DNA of 39,714 bases from JACJXF01 sp964349045 (GTDB lineage: Bacteria; Bacteroidota; Bacteroidia; Bacteroidales; GCA-2748055). The position numbers and the translations under genes were made by a program. This document shows, piece after piece, positions 25,278 through 33,520 of the stretch. Under the pieces are notes generated by a model, which ran no database searches, was not told the origin of the DNA, and saw only the letters and a list, made by a program, of their open reading frames with translations. How positions within the stretch are numbered: position 1 is the first letter of the stretch; each line of letters begins with the position of its first letter. Location of the stretch: positions 1 to 39,714 of the forward strand of contig CAYGFI010000024.1 of assembly GCA_964349045.1 (NCBI GenBank). Reading direction: 5' to 3'.

Positions 25278-26000
25278 CTATTGTAAAACAAGTTCCCTTA
25301 AAACTACCGATGCCATAACACAACCGAACAGCGGAGGCATATACGAGATGGTTCCAACCGTAGAACGCTTGTTCGCTTCATTATCTATCAGTTTTACAGA
25401 GTTTCTGGAAACGGTTTCAGGAGAGAAAACTACCTTGAATCCATTATGAACGCCCATCCGGTGCAACTGTTTGCGCAAACTGTGTGCCAGCCGGCAATTA
25501 TAAGATTTTGAGATATCCGTAACCATAACCTGCAAAGGATCCAGTTTTCCTCCCGCTCCCATTGAGCTTACAATAGGATAACCTTTCCCAAGCGTCCTGA
25601 TTATCAGAAAAACCTTTGGTGATAAGGTATCGATTGCATCAACCACATAATCGTAATGCGTTTCCAGAACCGAATCCAACTTCTCTTCATGTAGAAATTC
25701 TGTTATTACCCTTAGTTCAATTTCAGGATTGATTTCCCGGAGTCTCCGGGCCATCACTTCAGCTTTTTCTTCCCCAAGTGTGCTTTCCATTGCAATCAAC
25801 TGACGGTTTATATTGGAGGGCTGCACTCTATCGCCATCGCCAATTGTCATACGGCCTATTCCGGCCCTGCAAAGCATCTCGGCTGTATATGCACCCACTC
25901 CACCCAGTCCCAGGACAAAAACATGCGCGTTTTTAAGTTTGATGAGTGCTTCTTTTCCAAGCAGGAGTTCGGTTCGGATTTGCCAGTCGGGAATATTCAT
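25278..26000 (-). CDS. tcdA: tRNA threonylcarbamoyladenosine dehydratase
   Basis: This 240-residue E1/ThiF-type protein cyclises t6A to ct6A at position 37 of ANN-decoding tRNAs, using ATP. The Rossmann nucleotide loop is VFVLGLGGVGAYTAEMLCRAGIG, followed by the acidic ribose-binding GDGDRVQPSNINRQ, which includes the adenylation Arg. DYVVDAIDTLSPK and the C-terminal GTISYMPPLFG match TcdA (YgdL/CsdL). It lacks any sulfur-carrier partner nearby, which supports TcdA over ThiF or MoeB. A good -7 box lies 20 bases upstream of the ATG. Confidence 0.92.
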   Translation of the reverse strand: MNIPDWQIRTELLLGKEALIKLKNAHVFVLGLGGVGAYTAEMLCRAGIGRMTIGDGDRVQPSNINRQLIAMESTLGEEKAEVMARRLREINPEIELRVITEFLHEEKLDSVLETHYDYVVDAIDTLSPKVFLIIRTLGKGYPIVSSMGAGGKLDPLQVMVTDISKSYNCRLAHSLRKQLHRMGVHNGFKVVFSPETVSRNSVKLIDNEANKRSTVGTISYMPPLFGCVMASVVLRELVLQ

Positions 26001-26020
26001 TTTTCACTATTAAGAATGGT

Positions 26021-26028
26021 CAAAAGTA
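26021..26028 (-). promoter_or_regulatory. candidate -7 box for tcdA
   Basis: On the minus strand this reads TACTTTTG, matching TAnnTTTG. Transcription would start only a dozen or so bases before the tcdA ATG, a normal short leader for this phylum. Confidence 0.45.
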
Positions 26029-26063
26029 GGGATATTTTTTGAAGGGGGGAAACGTGAAGAGAA

Positions 26064-26193
26064 GGACGTGACGAGTGACGGGCGTGACGGCGTGACGATT
26101 AGTCGTAACCTCCTAACCTGATTACGCGTGACGGCCGACAAGTCGTAACTTCGTCACCTTCGTCACCTCGTAACGCGTAACGCGTGACGGTGT
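26064..26193. repeat. GTGACG/CGTAAC short-motif cluster
   Basis: Within 130 bases there are six GTGACG, two CGTCAC (the same motif on the other strand) and four CGTAAC hexamers. Because the motif appears in both orientations, a long imperfect hairpin can form. The G+C content is far above that of the flanking DNA. It lies in the 289-base divergent interval between tcdA and the lysO-like genes. It could be a protein-binding array or a decayed satellite. Confidence 0.7.
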
Positions 26194-26289
26194 GAGAGGA
26201 TAAATGTTCTGAATTTAGAATTCCTTAAAGATATTCCCAATTTTATTACATTTACAACTTTTTGAAGAGCCTTTAATCACCCTCAAACC

Positions 26290-26568
26290 ATGTGGATTAT
26301 CCTGATACTATTGCTGGCCGGAACTCTTGCAGGCTTTGCTTTTTCCCGTTTAAATGGATTCAACAATATAACTGACAAAGCAACACTTTATATCATTTAC
26401 CTTTTGCTATTTTTTATGGGGCTGAGTGTTGGCACAAAACCGGAAATAATGAAAAACCTTGCCGGAATAGGTTTGGATGCATTGCTGATTTCACTATTTG
26501 CTATTGCAGGAAGTATTTTCACAGCATTTTTTCTCTACCGATATATATTGAACAAGGATGAAAAGTAG
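26290..26568 (+). CDS. lysO: LysO-family exporter, N-terminal piece
   Basis: The 92-residue protein has three hydrophobic segments and matches the first domain of LysO (YbjE): KATLYIIYLLLFFMGLSVG carries the GLSVG turn. E. coli LysO exports lysine and toxic lysine analogues and is one chain of about 300 residues. Here the family is split: this reading frame stops at 26568 while the second frame starts at 26558, an 11-base overlap. The pieces together have the full-length set of helices, and both frames look intact, so they may be separate subunits. The overlap favours translational coupling. A frameshift error is the alternative. Confidence 0.8.
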   Translation: MWIILILLLAGTLAGFAFSRLNGFNNITDKATLYIIYLLLFFMGLSVGTKPEIMKNLAGIGLDALLISLFAIAGSIFTAFFLYRYILNKDEK

Positions 26569-27163
26569 TCTGATAATTGTACTGTTTTTTCTTGCCGGAA
26601 TAATTTTCGGACAGACAGGAATCCTTCCTGCCGATATATCTTTTGACCGGCTCAGCATTATCGTACTTTATGTACTGATGATTTTTATTGGCCTTTCGTT
26701 TGGAAGCGATCCACGACTTCCGGAAATTCTCAGATCCGTTAGCCTGAAAATCTTGCTTGTTCCAATCTCAACCATTATTGGCACATTTCTGGGAATACTA
26801 CTTTACAATTGGCTCATCCCGGGAGTGGATCTGAAAAATTCACTGGCCATTGGCGCCGGCTTTGGATATTACAGTCTTTCCGGTGTACTTATAACCCAAT
26901 TTTCGGGGGAGAGTATGGGCACACTTGCATTGCTTGCGAATATAATCCGTGAAATCATCAGCCTGCTTTTCGCCCCCTTTTTCAGCAGGTATTTCGGTAA
27001 AGTAGCTCCGGTTTCCGCAGCGGGCGCAACTTCAATGGATACAACATTACCGGTAATTTTAAAAGCTTCAGGTAAAGAATATCTTATTGTTTCTTTGGTT
27101 CACGGTGTTGTTTTGACTATAATGGTGCCTTTTCTTATTGCGCTTATTTATAAGGTTTTATAA
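26558..27163 (+). CDS. lysO: LysO-family exporter, C-terminal piece
   Basis: The 201-residue membrane protein continues LysO. It repeats the half-motif LYVLMIFIGLSFGSDP, then carries the conserved GAGFGYYSLSGVLITQ and LALLANIIREIISLLFAPF, the family's core segments, and ends with GATSMDTTLPVI. The first segment has its own ATG, and the sequence repeats the hydrophobic lead-in of the N-terminal piece, which suggests the two pieces are internally related halves. It overlaps the upstream gene by 11 bases. An arginine deiminase gene follows 120 bases later and may be functionally linked through basic amino acid metabolism. Confidence 0.85.
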   Translation: MKSSLIIVLFFLAGIIFGQTGILPADISFDRLSIIVLYVLMIFIGLSFGSDPRLPEILRSVSLKILLVPISTIIGTFLGILLYNWLIPGVDLKNSLAIGAGFGYYSLSGVLITQFSGESMGTLALLANIIREIISLLFAPFFSRYFGKVAPVSAAGATSMDTTLPVILKASGKEYLIVSLVHGVVLTIMVPFLIALIYKVL

Positions 27164-27231
27164 ATGAAAATGGGCATTTGGAAAATGTCCCTGATTAAAA
27201 ATAATCAAAATCTTCGCGAAATATAAATTCT

Positions 27232-27239
27232 TAACTTTG
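27232..27239 (+). promoter_or_regulatory. candidate -7 box for arcA
   Basis: TAACTTTG matches TAnnTTTG and lies 45 bases before the arginine deiminase ATG. No clear -33 TTG was found. Confidence 0.45.
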
Positions 27240-27283
27240 GTATTTCATAAGAAGGAACAGATCAGAATTTAATTAATTGAATT

Positions 27284-28555
27284 ATGCAGAAAAAAATCAA
27301 CATACAGGTAAACTCCGAGATTGGTGAACTTGAGGCAGTTATTCTCCATAAACCGGGTCTGGAGGTAGAGAACATGACTCCCCGGAATGCCCAAAGGGCA
27401 CTGTACAGCGATATTCTAAACCTGTCCGTTGTTCAGAAAGAGTATACCCAGCTTAGCTGTCTGCTTGCCGGCATTACCAATACACTGTATGTGGAAGATC
27501 TTTTAAAAGATGTTCTTTCAATCCCTGCATGTAAGGAAAAACTGATCCGTGAAATATGTCAGAATGAAGCTCAGACGGGTCTTATAAACTTCCTGATGGA
27601 AGAAAACAATCATGATCTGGCTAACCAGCTGATACAGGGAGTGCCCATAAGAAGGGATTCAATAACCAACTTTCTCAATGAAGACAATTATAGTCTTGCA
27701 CCTCTGCACAACTTTTTTTTCACCCGGGATGCTTCCATTTCAATTCATAACAAAGTACTTATTGCCTCAATGGCGAACCGCGTTAGAGTAAGGGAATCCT
27801 TTATTATGCAATCGGTTTTCGAATACCATCCTGTATTTAAGGCCAAGACAATTGATCCCCTGACAAAAAAAACATTGGATACTTCATTAAAAATCGAAGG
27901 CGGAGATATTCTGGTGGCAAGGGAAGACATACTGATAATCGGAATTGGCGCCAGAACTTCATCGCAGGGAATTGATTTTATACTGGAACAGTTAAAAATA
28001 AGTGAGAAGAAACAGCATGTAATCGTTCAGGAATTGCCCTTTGAACCGGAGTCATTTATTCATCTTGATATGGTATTTACTTTGCTCGACAAAGATTGCT
28101 GCATGGTATATGAGCCATTGATTCTCACTCCTAACAGGTTTAAAACGGTGCATATTGAGCTTGAACATGGTAAAGTCAATTCCATTTCAATAGTGGAGAA
28201 TATCCCATTCATACTGAGAACTCTGGGAATGGAAGTTCAGATAACATATTGTGGAGGAAAAGGAGATGACATGATTCAGGAGCGGGAGCAATGGCATAGT
28301 GGCGCTAACTTTTTAGCCTTTGCACCGGGTAAGGTAATCGGGTATAACCGTAATACATATACTCTTGAAAACATGAATAAAGCAGGATTTGAGATTTTAA
28401 AAGCAAAAGATGTTACTGCCGGTAAATCTGATCCCAAACAATACAAACGCTGCGTTATTACCATTGATGGCTCAGAATTAGCCCGGGGAGGTGGGGGAGC
28501 GAGGTGTATGACGATGCCGGTGTCAAGGAAGGATGTGGATTGGCAGGTCTGTTAA
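27284..28555 (+). CDS. arcA: arginine deiminase
   Basis: This 423-residue enzyme hydrolyses L-arginine to citrulline and ammonia. The guanidino-group modifying fold is clear. GELEAVILHKPG opens the first blade, FFTRDAS carries the substrate-binding Arg and Asp, and IEGGDILV and HLDMVFTLLD carry the catalytic Asp/His pair. GGGGARCMTMPVSR holds the nucleophilic Cys. No arcB (ornithine carbamoyltransferase) or arcC (carbamate kinase) lies in the window, so the full arginine dihydrolase ATP pathway cannot be shown here. Its stop codon overlaps that of sucC through a shared TTAA. Confidence 0.95.
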   Translation: MQKKINIQVNSEIGELEAVILHKPGLEVENMTPRNAQRALYSDILNLSVVQKEYTQLSCLLAGITNTLYVEDLLKDVLSIPACKEKLIREICQNEAQTGLINFLMEENNHDLANQLIQGVPIRRDSITNFLNEDNYSLAPLHNFFFTRDASISIHNKVLIASMANRVRVRESFIMQSVFEYHPVFKAKTIDPLTKKTLDTSLKIEGGDILVAREDILIIGIGARTSSQGIDFILEQLKISEKKQHVIVQELPFEPESFIHLDMVFTLLDKDCCMVYEPLILTPNRFKTVHIELEHGKVNSISIVENIPFILRTLGMEVQITYCGGKGDDMIQEREQWHSGANFLAFAPGKVIGYNRNTYTLENMNKAGFEILKAKDVTAGKSDPKQYKRCVITIDGSELARGGGGARCMTMPVSRKDVDWQVC

Positions 28556-29739
28556 ACGAGTTCTTTAACAAGATCAGCGGCTTCCTGCAATGAAATAGCT
28601 GAATAAACCTTCAGACCCGAATCGTCGATAAGTTTTTTACCTTCAACTGCATTGGTTCCCTGCAGCCTTACAATTACAGGAATTTTAATATCTCCAATGG
28701 ATTTATAGGCATCTACAACTCCCTGAGCTACACGGTCGCAACGTACAATTCCCCCGAAAATATTAATCAGGATTGCTTTAACCGCCGGTTCTTTTAAAAT
28801 GATACGGAATCCTGCTTCAACACGCTCGGCATTAGCTGTACCTCCCACATCCAGAAAATTGGCAGGCTCCCCTCCTGATAATTTAATGATATCCATGGTT
28901 GCCATAGCCAGTCCGGCTCCATTGACCATACATCCTACGTTTCCATCAAGTTTGATAAAATTCAGATCATATTTTGCCGCTTCGACTTCGGTCGGATCTT
29001 CTTCATAAAGATCCCGCATCTCAACAAAGTCGGGGTGACGGTAGAGTGCATTATCTTCCAGATTTACCTTGCTGTCCGCTGCCAGAATAAGGTCGTCAGA
29101 AGTTTTGAAAACAGGGTTAATCTCGAATAGCGATGCATCCGATCCAACATAGGCATTGTATAAAGCATGGACGAATTTGATCATTTCTTTAAAGGCTTTC
29201 CCGCTTAAACCCAGGTTGAAGGCTATCCGTCTAGATTGAAAAGGCATCAGCCCGACTTTCGGATCAATCTCCTCCTTAAAAATCAAATGCGGTGTATTTG
29301 CAGCCACTGTTTCGATATCCATTCCCCCTTCAGTTGAATACATTATTATGTTCCTGCCCGTACTTCTGTTCAGAAGAATACTCATATAAAACTCACGGAT
29401 TTTACTTTCCCCGGGGTAAAAAATTCCTTGTTCGATAAGAACTTTATGAACCATCTTTCCCTCAGGACCAGTCTGATGGGTAATCAGATTCATTCCAATA
29501 ATGTCTTTTGTGTATTGTTTTACATCATCAAGTGATTTTGCAATTTTTACACCACCCCCTTTTCCACGACCACCAGCATGTATCTGAGCTTTTACGGCCC
29601 AGGTTTTTGTTCCTGTTAAAGTTTGTATTTTCTTTGCCAGTTCAACAGCTGCTTCCGGTGATTCAGCTACAAAACCAACGGGTACGGCTACTCCGTAATT
29701 CTTTAGGATGGATTTACCCTGGTATTCATGAATATTCAT
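28552..29739 (-). CDS. sucC: ADP-forming succinate-CoA ligase, beta subunit
   Basis: The 395-residue protein is a canonical SucC. It opens MNIHEYQGKSILKNYGVAVP, followed by AVKAQIHAGGRGKGGGVKIAKS of the ATP-grasp fold. MVNGAGLAMATMD, GGEPANFLDVGG and NIFGGIVRCDRVAQG are the CoA-ligase domain signatures that contact the alpha subunit. With SucD it makes the TCA-cycle step between succinyl-CoA and succinate with substrate-level phosphorylation. sucD is not in the window; the two genes are often apart in Bacteroidota. It is divergent from the RNA methylase gene. Confidence 0.95.
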   Translation of the reverse strand: MNIHEYQGKSILKNYGVAVPVGFVAESPEAAVELAKKIQTLTGTKTWAVKAQIHAGGRGKGGGVKIAKSLDDVKQYTKDIIGMNLITHQTGPEGKMVHKVLIEQGIFYPGESKIREFYMSILLNRSTGRNIIMYSTEGGMDIETVAANTPHLIFKEEIDPKVGLMPFQSRRIAFNLGLSGKAFKEMIKFVHALYNAYVGSDASLFEINPVFKTSDDLILAADSKVNLEDNALYRHPDFVEMRDLYEEDPTEVEAAKYDLNFIKLDGNVGCMVNGAGLAMATMDIIKLSGGEPANFLDVGGTANAERVEAGFRIILKEPAVKAILINIFGGIVRCDRVAQGVVDAYKSIGDIKIPVIVRLQGTNAVEGKKLIDDSGLKVYSAISLQEAADLVKELV

Positions 29740-29847
29740 TTCCTGAGGTCTTTTGACGATTTAAATCAGATCACGAAAATATCCATTTTTTTTCACTTAA
29801 GTAAGCTTTAATCTATAATTTAGCGCGAATAAAAATTGTTTTACCTT

Positions 29848-30381
29848 ATGAGGAAATTGGCAATTGAAGAACTTAACCGGATCAGCGTTGAAGAATTCAA
29901 GACTGTTGGAAAAATTCCGGTATGTGTAATACTCGATAATGTAAGAAGTCTGAATAATATCGGCTCCATTTTCCGAACCTGTGATGCATTTCGCATTGAA
30001 AAGCTTTATTTATGCGGAATTACTGCTTGTCCACCGCATAAAGACATCCATAAAACAGCTCTTGGAGCAACAGAATCGGTTAACTGGGAATACTTTGAAG
30101 ACACACTTAAGATCGTCAGAAAACTTAAATCAGAAGGTTATTTTATTTTTTCAGCCGAGCAGACCGAAGGAAGCACAAGTCTGCAAAACATAAACCTCCA
30201 ATCGGAGCAAAAGTACGCCATTGTATTTGGACATGAAGTGCACGGGGTTGAACAGAATGTGATTGACCTGAGCGATGTATGTATTGAAATCCCACAATCG
30301 GGGACAAAACACTCATTAAACGTTTCAGTGAGTGTAGGGATCGTATTGTGGGAAGTTTTCAGTCAGCTAGTGAAGGTCTGA
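29848..30381 (+). CDS. SpoU-type (TrmH family) RNA 2'-O-methyltransferase
   Basis: I start at the ATG at 29848 (MRKLAIEELNRI), giving 177 residues; the TTG 12 bases earlier is unlikely. All three SPOUT motifs are present: motif 1 NVRSLNNIGSIFRTCDAF with the catalytic Arg, motif 2 YAIVFGHEVHGV and motif 3 IPQSGTKHSLNVSVSVGIVLWE, which form the SAM-binding trefoil knot. It lacks the N-terminal RNA-binding extension of RlmB, so it resembles TrmH/TrmL-like tRNA methylases, but the target cannot be fixed. Confidence 0.9.
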   Translation: MRKLAIEELNRISVEEFKTVGKIPVCVILDNVRSLNNIGSIFRTCDAFRIEKLYLCGITACPPHKDIHKTALGATESVNWEYFEDTLKIVRKLKSEGYFIFSAEQTEGSTSLQNINLQSEQKYAIVFGHEVHGVEQNVIDLSDVCIEIPQSGTKHSLNVSVSVGIVLWEVFSQLVKV

Positions 30382-30603
30382 AACCCGCTCAAAGCGTAAT
30401 TCTTTCTCTTTGTGACTAAATGAAAAAATTTTGCAGTTACCTCGATAAGTAATTTGCATATCACCTTCCAAATTTGAATTTTTGACAGTTCTATTTTTAT
30501 TAATTCTCAGGGACAGCATTATTGCTTCGTACTTTGCAACTATGGGATTACGCGGTTCAGGATTCACATTAAAATAATTCCCAATGATCAGGAAAGACAA
30601 CAT
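30367..30603 (-). CDS. hypothetical protein, 78 residues, downstream of narI
   Basis: The ORF starts MLSFLIIGNYFNVNPEPRN, a short hydrophobic head, and then continues with a charged body (KYEAIMLSLRINKNRTVKN, later KIFSFSHKEKELRFERV). It overlaps the 3' end of the RNA methylase gene by 15 bases and is 55 bases past narI on the same strand. The ATG lies inside the first copy of a 25-base tandem duplication; the duplication does not break the frame from that ATG. No family is recognised. It could be a real accessory gene at the end of the nar operon or an open frame over the 3' region. Confidence 0.4.
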   Translation of the reverse strand: MLSFLIIGNYFNVNPEPRNPIVAKYEAIMLSLRINKNRTVKNSNLEGDMQITYRGNCKIFSFSHKEKELRFERVSDLH

Positions 30604-30642
30604 TGATGATATACCGAAAAGACAACATTGATGATATACCGA
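30593..30642. repeat. perfect 25-base tandem duplication
   Basis: Two identical adjacent copies of a 25-mer beginning AAAGACAACATTGATGATAT sit between the narI stop and the small downstream ORF. Because 25 is not a multiple of three, a duplication inside a reading frame would shift it. Only the second-copy ATG on the minus strand continues as a long ORF. Confidence 0.9.
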
Positions 30643-30658
30643 AGTTCCCAGATTAAAT

Positions 30659-31375
30659 TTACCCAGACTTTTTCGCAAGTTTTCTGCTTTCTGATTCTGT
30701 ACTAATCATATTTTTCTTATTCCAGATCACCTGTTGGTAATTCCGCCCTATATAGGGAAAAGGATAAACCAGAAAGTGCATAACCCTTGTGTAGGGTATC
30801 ATCCCGAGAAGAACAAAGGCCGAAACCATATGAATTTTTACCATAACCGGCAGGGTCATGACTGTTGTAGCATCCGGGCTAAATGAAAAGATCGACCATA
30901 GGTAAGGTGTCAATACCATTGCAAACCATGAAGAACCCCACCTGATGAAAAACGCAGTATATAAACCTGTAATTATCTGAACTGAAAGTATCAGGTAAAC
31001 AAATATATCCATCCTGGTGGTTACAAAACGGATTCTTTTAACTTGTATACGTCTGATAATAAGAACAGTAAGGCCAATAAAAGTTATAATACCAAAAGAG
31101 AATGCGGATATCTCAAGGATGTATAAACGTATGGGTTTCCCGTTCCATGCTAATATTGCTCCTGGGACTAAAAATGCGATGAGGTGTCCGAAAAATAATA
31201 CGATTATACCCCAGTGGAATGGTCTGCTTCCAAAGGATAAAAGTTTGCTTTCCAATAACTGGCTGGAGAGAGAGGATACCTGAAAGCCGTGGAACCGATA
31301 TCTGTAAATACTTCCAACAATCAAGGAAATAATAGCCAGGTAAGGCAGCACAATAAAAAAGATAATTTCGTTCAT
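30659..31375 (-). CDS. narI: respiratory nitrate reductase, gamma subunit
   Basis: This membrane cytochrome b passes quinol electrons to NarH. I prefer the ATG at 31375 (MNEIIFFIVLPYLAI); a GTG 21 bases earlier overlaps the narJ stop and is the alternative. Five hydrophobic segments are visible. The haem ligands are conserved in spacing: FHWGIIVLFFGH gives two His 10 apart, and IHMVSAFVLLGMIPYTRVMH gives two His 18 apart, as in E. coli NarI His56/66 and His187/205. So both b haems should be present. The length (about 238 residues) is near the family norm. It is the last recognisable nar gene of the minus-strand operon. Confidence 0.93.
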   Translation of the reverse strand: MNEIIFFIVLPYLAIISLIVGSIYRYRFHGFQVSSLSSQLLESKLLSFGSRPFHWGIIVLFFGHLIAFLVPGAILAWNGKPIRLYILEISAFSFGIITFIGLTVLIIRRIQVKRIRFVTTRMDIFVYLILSVQIITGLYTAFFIRWGSSWFAMVLTPYLWSIFSFSPDATTVMTLPVMVKIHMVSAFVLLGMIPYTRVMHFLVYPFPYIGRNYQQVIWNKKNMISTESESRKLAKKSG

Positions 31376-31392
31376 GCGAGTTTGTATAAATT

Positions 31393-32007
31393 TCACATAT
31401 TACATCCATACGGCATATCCTTTCCTTCAGAGGAAGACTCGAAATGGTCGGTTTTTTTTCGAACTCCGAAATTAAACCTTTCATAGGACGATTCAGGATA
31501 ATCTGCTTCCATGATTGTAACGAGTATTTCCAGTAAACCTTGATATAAGTTATTCCCTCTACTGAATTTTAAAATCATTTCATGAACCGCCGGAATTAAT
31601 ATCGAATAAATGAGTTCTTCAACCAAATCCTGATCTTGCATTTTTGATAACAGGGTCAGAATATTTGGTAAATGATCAGGTAACTCGCGTCCACAATCAT
31701 TTGAAGCCTTTATTTGTTCTTTTTTGATATTGACCAGAAAAACTCCTCGTTTATAATCTTCTCCATATAAAACATATCCAATATCGAGGAAACACAATGC
31801 TTGCACATCGAAAGTACTGATATAGTATTCCTGTTGAAAGGATAAAGGCTTATTATGAATGTGATTAGCAAACAATTCAAATTTCAGCATCAGTTCAGGA
31901 TCAGAGATAAGAATAAGATCTTTCCATTTTCCTAAATAGGCTTTCATCTCTTTCGAAGGGTATCTGAAAAGTTCAGCAAGCAACATATAATGACTTAAAT
32001 CTTTCAT
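31393..32007 (-). CDS. narJ: nitrate reductase maturation chaperone
   Basis: I start at the ATG at 32007 (MKDLSHYMLLAELFRYPSKE), 204 residues, because the upstream extension lies inside narH. The all-helical NarJ fold is recognisable from LLAELFRYPS and from PLSFQQEYYISTFDV. The first is the usual N-terminal motif; the second occupies the place of the family's YV--FD segment. LPDHLPNILTLLS is the HLPV-type motif, and LLEILV--ME follows. It is a cytoplasmic chaperone for molybdenum cofactor insertion into NarG and is not part of the final enzyme. The sequence diverges considerably from the proteobacterial form. Its ATG follows the narH stop by one base. Confidence 0.88.
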   Translation of the reverse strand: MKDLSHYMLLAELFRYPSKEMKAYLGKWKDLILISDPELMLKFELFANHIHNKPLSFQQEYYISTFDVQALCFLDIGYVLYGEDYKRGVFLVNIKKEQIKASNDCGRELPDHLPNILTLLSKMQDQDLVEELIYSILIPAVHEMILKFSRGNNLYQGLLEILVTIMEADYPESSYERFNFGVRKKTDHFESSSEGKDMPYGCNM

Positions 32008-32008
32008 A

Positions 32009-33499
32009 TTACAATCCCCGTTCCGGTTTTTCCAAAAATCCAAAGCCTGAGTTCTCTTTTCTTATTGTGGTTTGTTCAATTAATTCAATAGCCTCTTCCC
32101 TGTGCGCTGGAGGAATAACAAACCTGTCGCTGAAATGAACCAAAGATGTTAATCTGAAAATAGCATCTGCTGTTTCGGAGGATAGTTCCGAATCCCGGAG
32201 GGCTTTAAATGCTTCTTCCTGACTTATATCACCTGCAGTAACCGATCGTCTGTGCACCCTGACCGCCATCAGTTTTTTCAGGATATCTTTTATCACAACT
32301 GTATCTCCTGCACTGAAAAGGTTCGCCAGGTATTTCATTGGAAGTCTCGAATTATCAACGTTGTCCCAAAGAGAGTTGCTAGTAGTGTTGTAGAAGCCGT
32401 TTTCCATACTTGCCATAGAAGGAAGCAGAGGCAATACGTAAAACAGGCTTGGAAGTGTCCGAAATTCCGGATGGAGAGGTAAAGCCAATCCCCATTCCTT
32501 AACAAACTTCCATACTGGTGATTTTCTGGCAGCATCCATAGTGGAATCAGCTATACCGGCTTTTTTTGCATTAATGATTACTTCAGGATCATTTGGATTA
32601 AGATACAGGTCAAGTTGATATTTGATCAGTTCTTTATCCTCGCAAGAAGCAGCTTTTTCAATTTTGTCTGCATCATATAGTAATACTCCCAGGTATCTTA
32701 TACGTCCAACGCACGAATGCATGCATGCCGGAGCCTGACCTGTTTCTATGCGCGGATAACAAAGGATGCATTTCTCTGATTTCCCTGTATTCCAGTTAAA
32801 ATATACCTTTTTATACGGGCAGGCTGTAACGCATAGTCGCCATGCCCTGCACTTTTTTTGGTTAATCAGGACGATCCCGTCTTCTCCCCGCTTATAAATA
32901 GCGCCTGAAGGGCAAGCTGCAACACATGCCGGGTTGGCACAATGATTACAAATTCTTGGGAGATAGAACATTGCCATTCTTTCAAGCTCAAAGAGAGAAT
33001 CCCTCTCGATTTGATTTAAATCTTTGAAATTCACATCATTTCTGGCATACATTGGAGATCCCCCCAGATCATCATCCCAGTTAGGACCCGATTTTGGAGT
33101 TATCTTTTCACCGGTTATAAGTGAAATTGCCTCTGCAGTAGGTTGATCGTCACCTTCAGGAGCATCAAGCAGTTTGTCGTATTGATAGGTCCAAGGCTCA
33201 TAATAATTATCTATAGTTGGCATATTTGTATTATGAAAAAGAACTTTCAACCCCTTGAATTTTCCTGCACCCTTAAGTTTTATCGATTCTCCACTTTTCT
33301 CCCAACCTCCTTTGAACATATCCTGATCTTCCCATTTGCGCGGATATCCGGTTCCGGGTTTTGTTTCAACATTGTTCCACCACATATATTCAGCCCCTTT
33401 TCTGTCGGTCCAGATATTTTTACATGCAATTGAACAAGTATGACAGCCAATGCACTTGTCAAGGTGAAATACCATGGCGATTTGTGATCTGATGTTCAT
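32009..33499 (-). CDS. narH: respiratory nitrate reductase, beta subunit
   Basis: The 496-residue subunit carries four Fe-S clusters between NarI and NarG. The four cysteine groups are all present: CIGCHTCSIACKN at the start, CNHCANPACVAACP, CRAWRLCVTACPYKK and CILCYPRIETGQAPACMHSC. The Trp in the third group marks the [3Fe-4S] site, as in E. coli NarH. MWWNNVETKPGTGYP and GRIRYLGVLLYD are further NarH signatures. It is a cytoplasmic-face protein. It sits between narG and narJ with close spacing. Confidence 0.96.
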   Translation of the reverse strand: MNIRSQIAMVFHLDKCIGCHTCSIACKNIWTDRKGAEYMWWNNVETKPGTGYPRKWEDQDMFKGGWEKSGESIKLKGAGKFKGLKVLFHNTNMPTIDNYYEPWTYQYDKLLDAPEGDDQPTAEAISLITGEKITPKSGPNWDDDLGGSPMYARNDVNFKDLNQIERDSLFELERMAMFYLPRICNHCANPACVAACPSGAIYKRGEDGIVLINQKKCRAWRLCVTACPYKKVYFNWNTGKSEKCILCYPRIETGQAPACMHSCVGRIRYLGVLLYDADKIEKAASCEDKELIKYQLDLYLNPNDPEVIINAKKAGIADSTMDAARKSPVWKFVKEWGLALPLHPEFRTLPSLFYVLPLLPSMASMENGFYNTTSNSLWDNVDNSRLPMKYLANLFSAGDTVVIKDILKKLMAVRVHRRSVTAGDISQEEAFKALRDSELSSETADAIFRLTSLVHFSDRFVIPPAHREEAIELIEQTTIRKENSGFGFLEKPERGL

Positions 33500-33520
33500 C
33501 TTGAAAAATATTTAGAAAAA

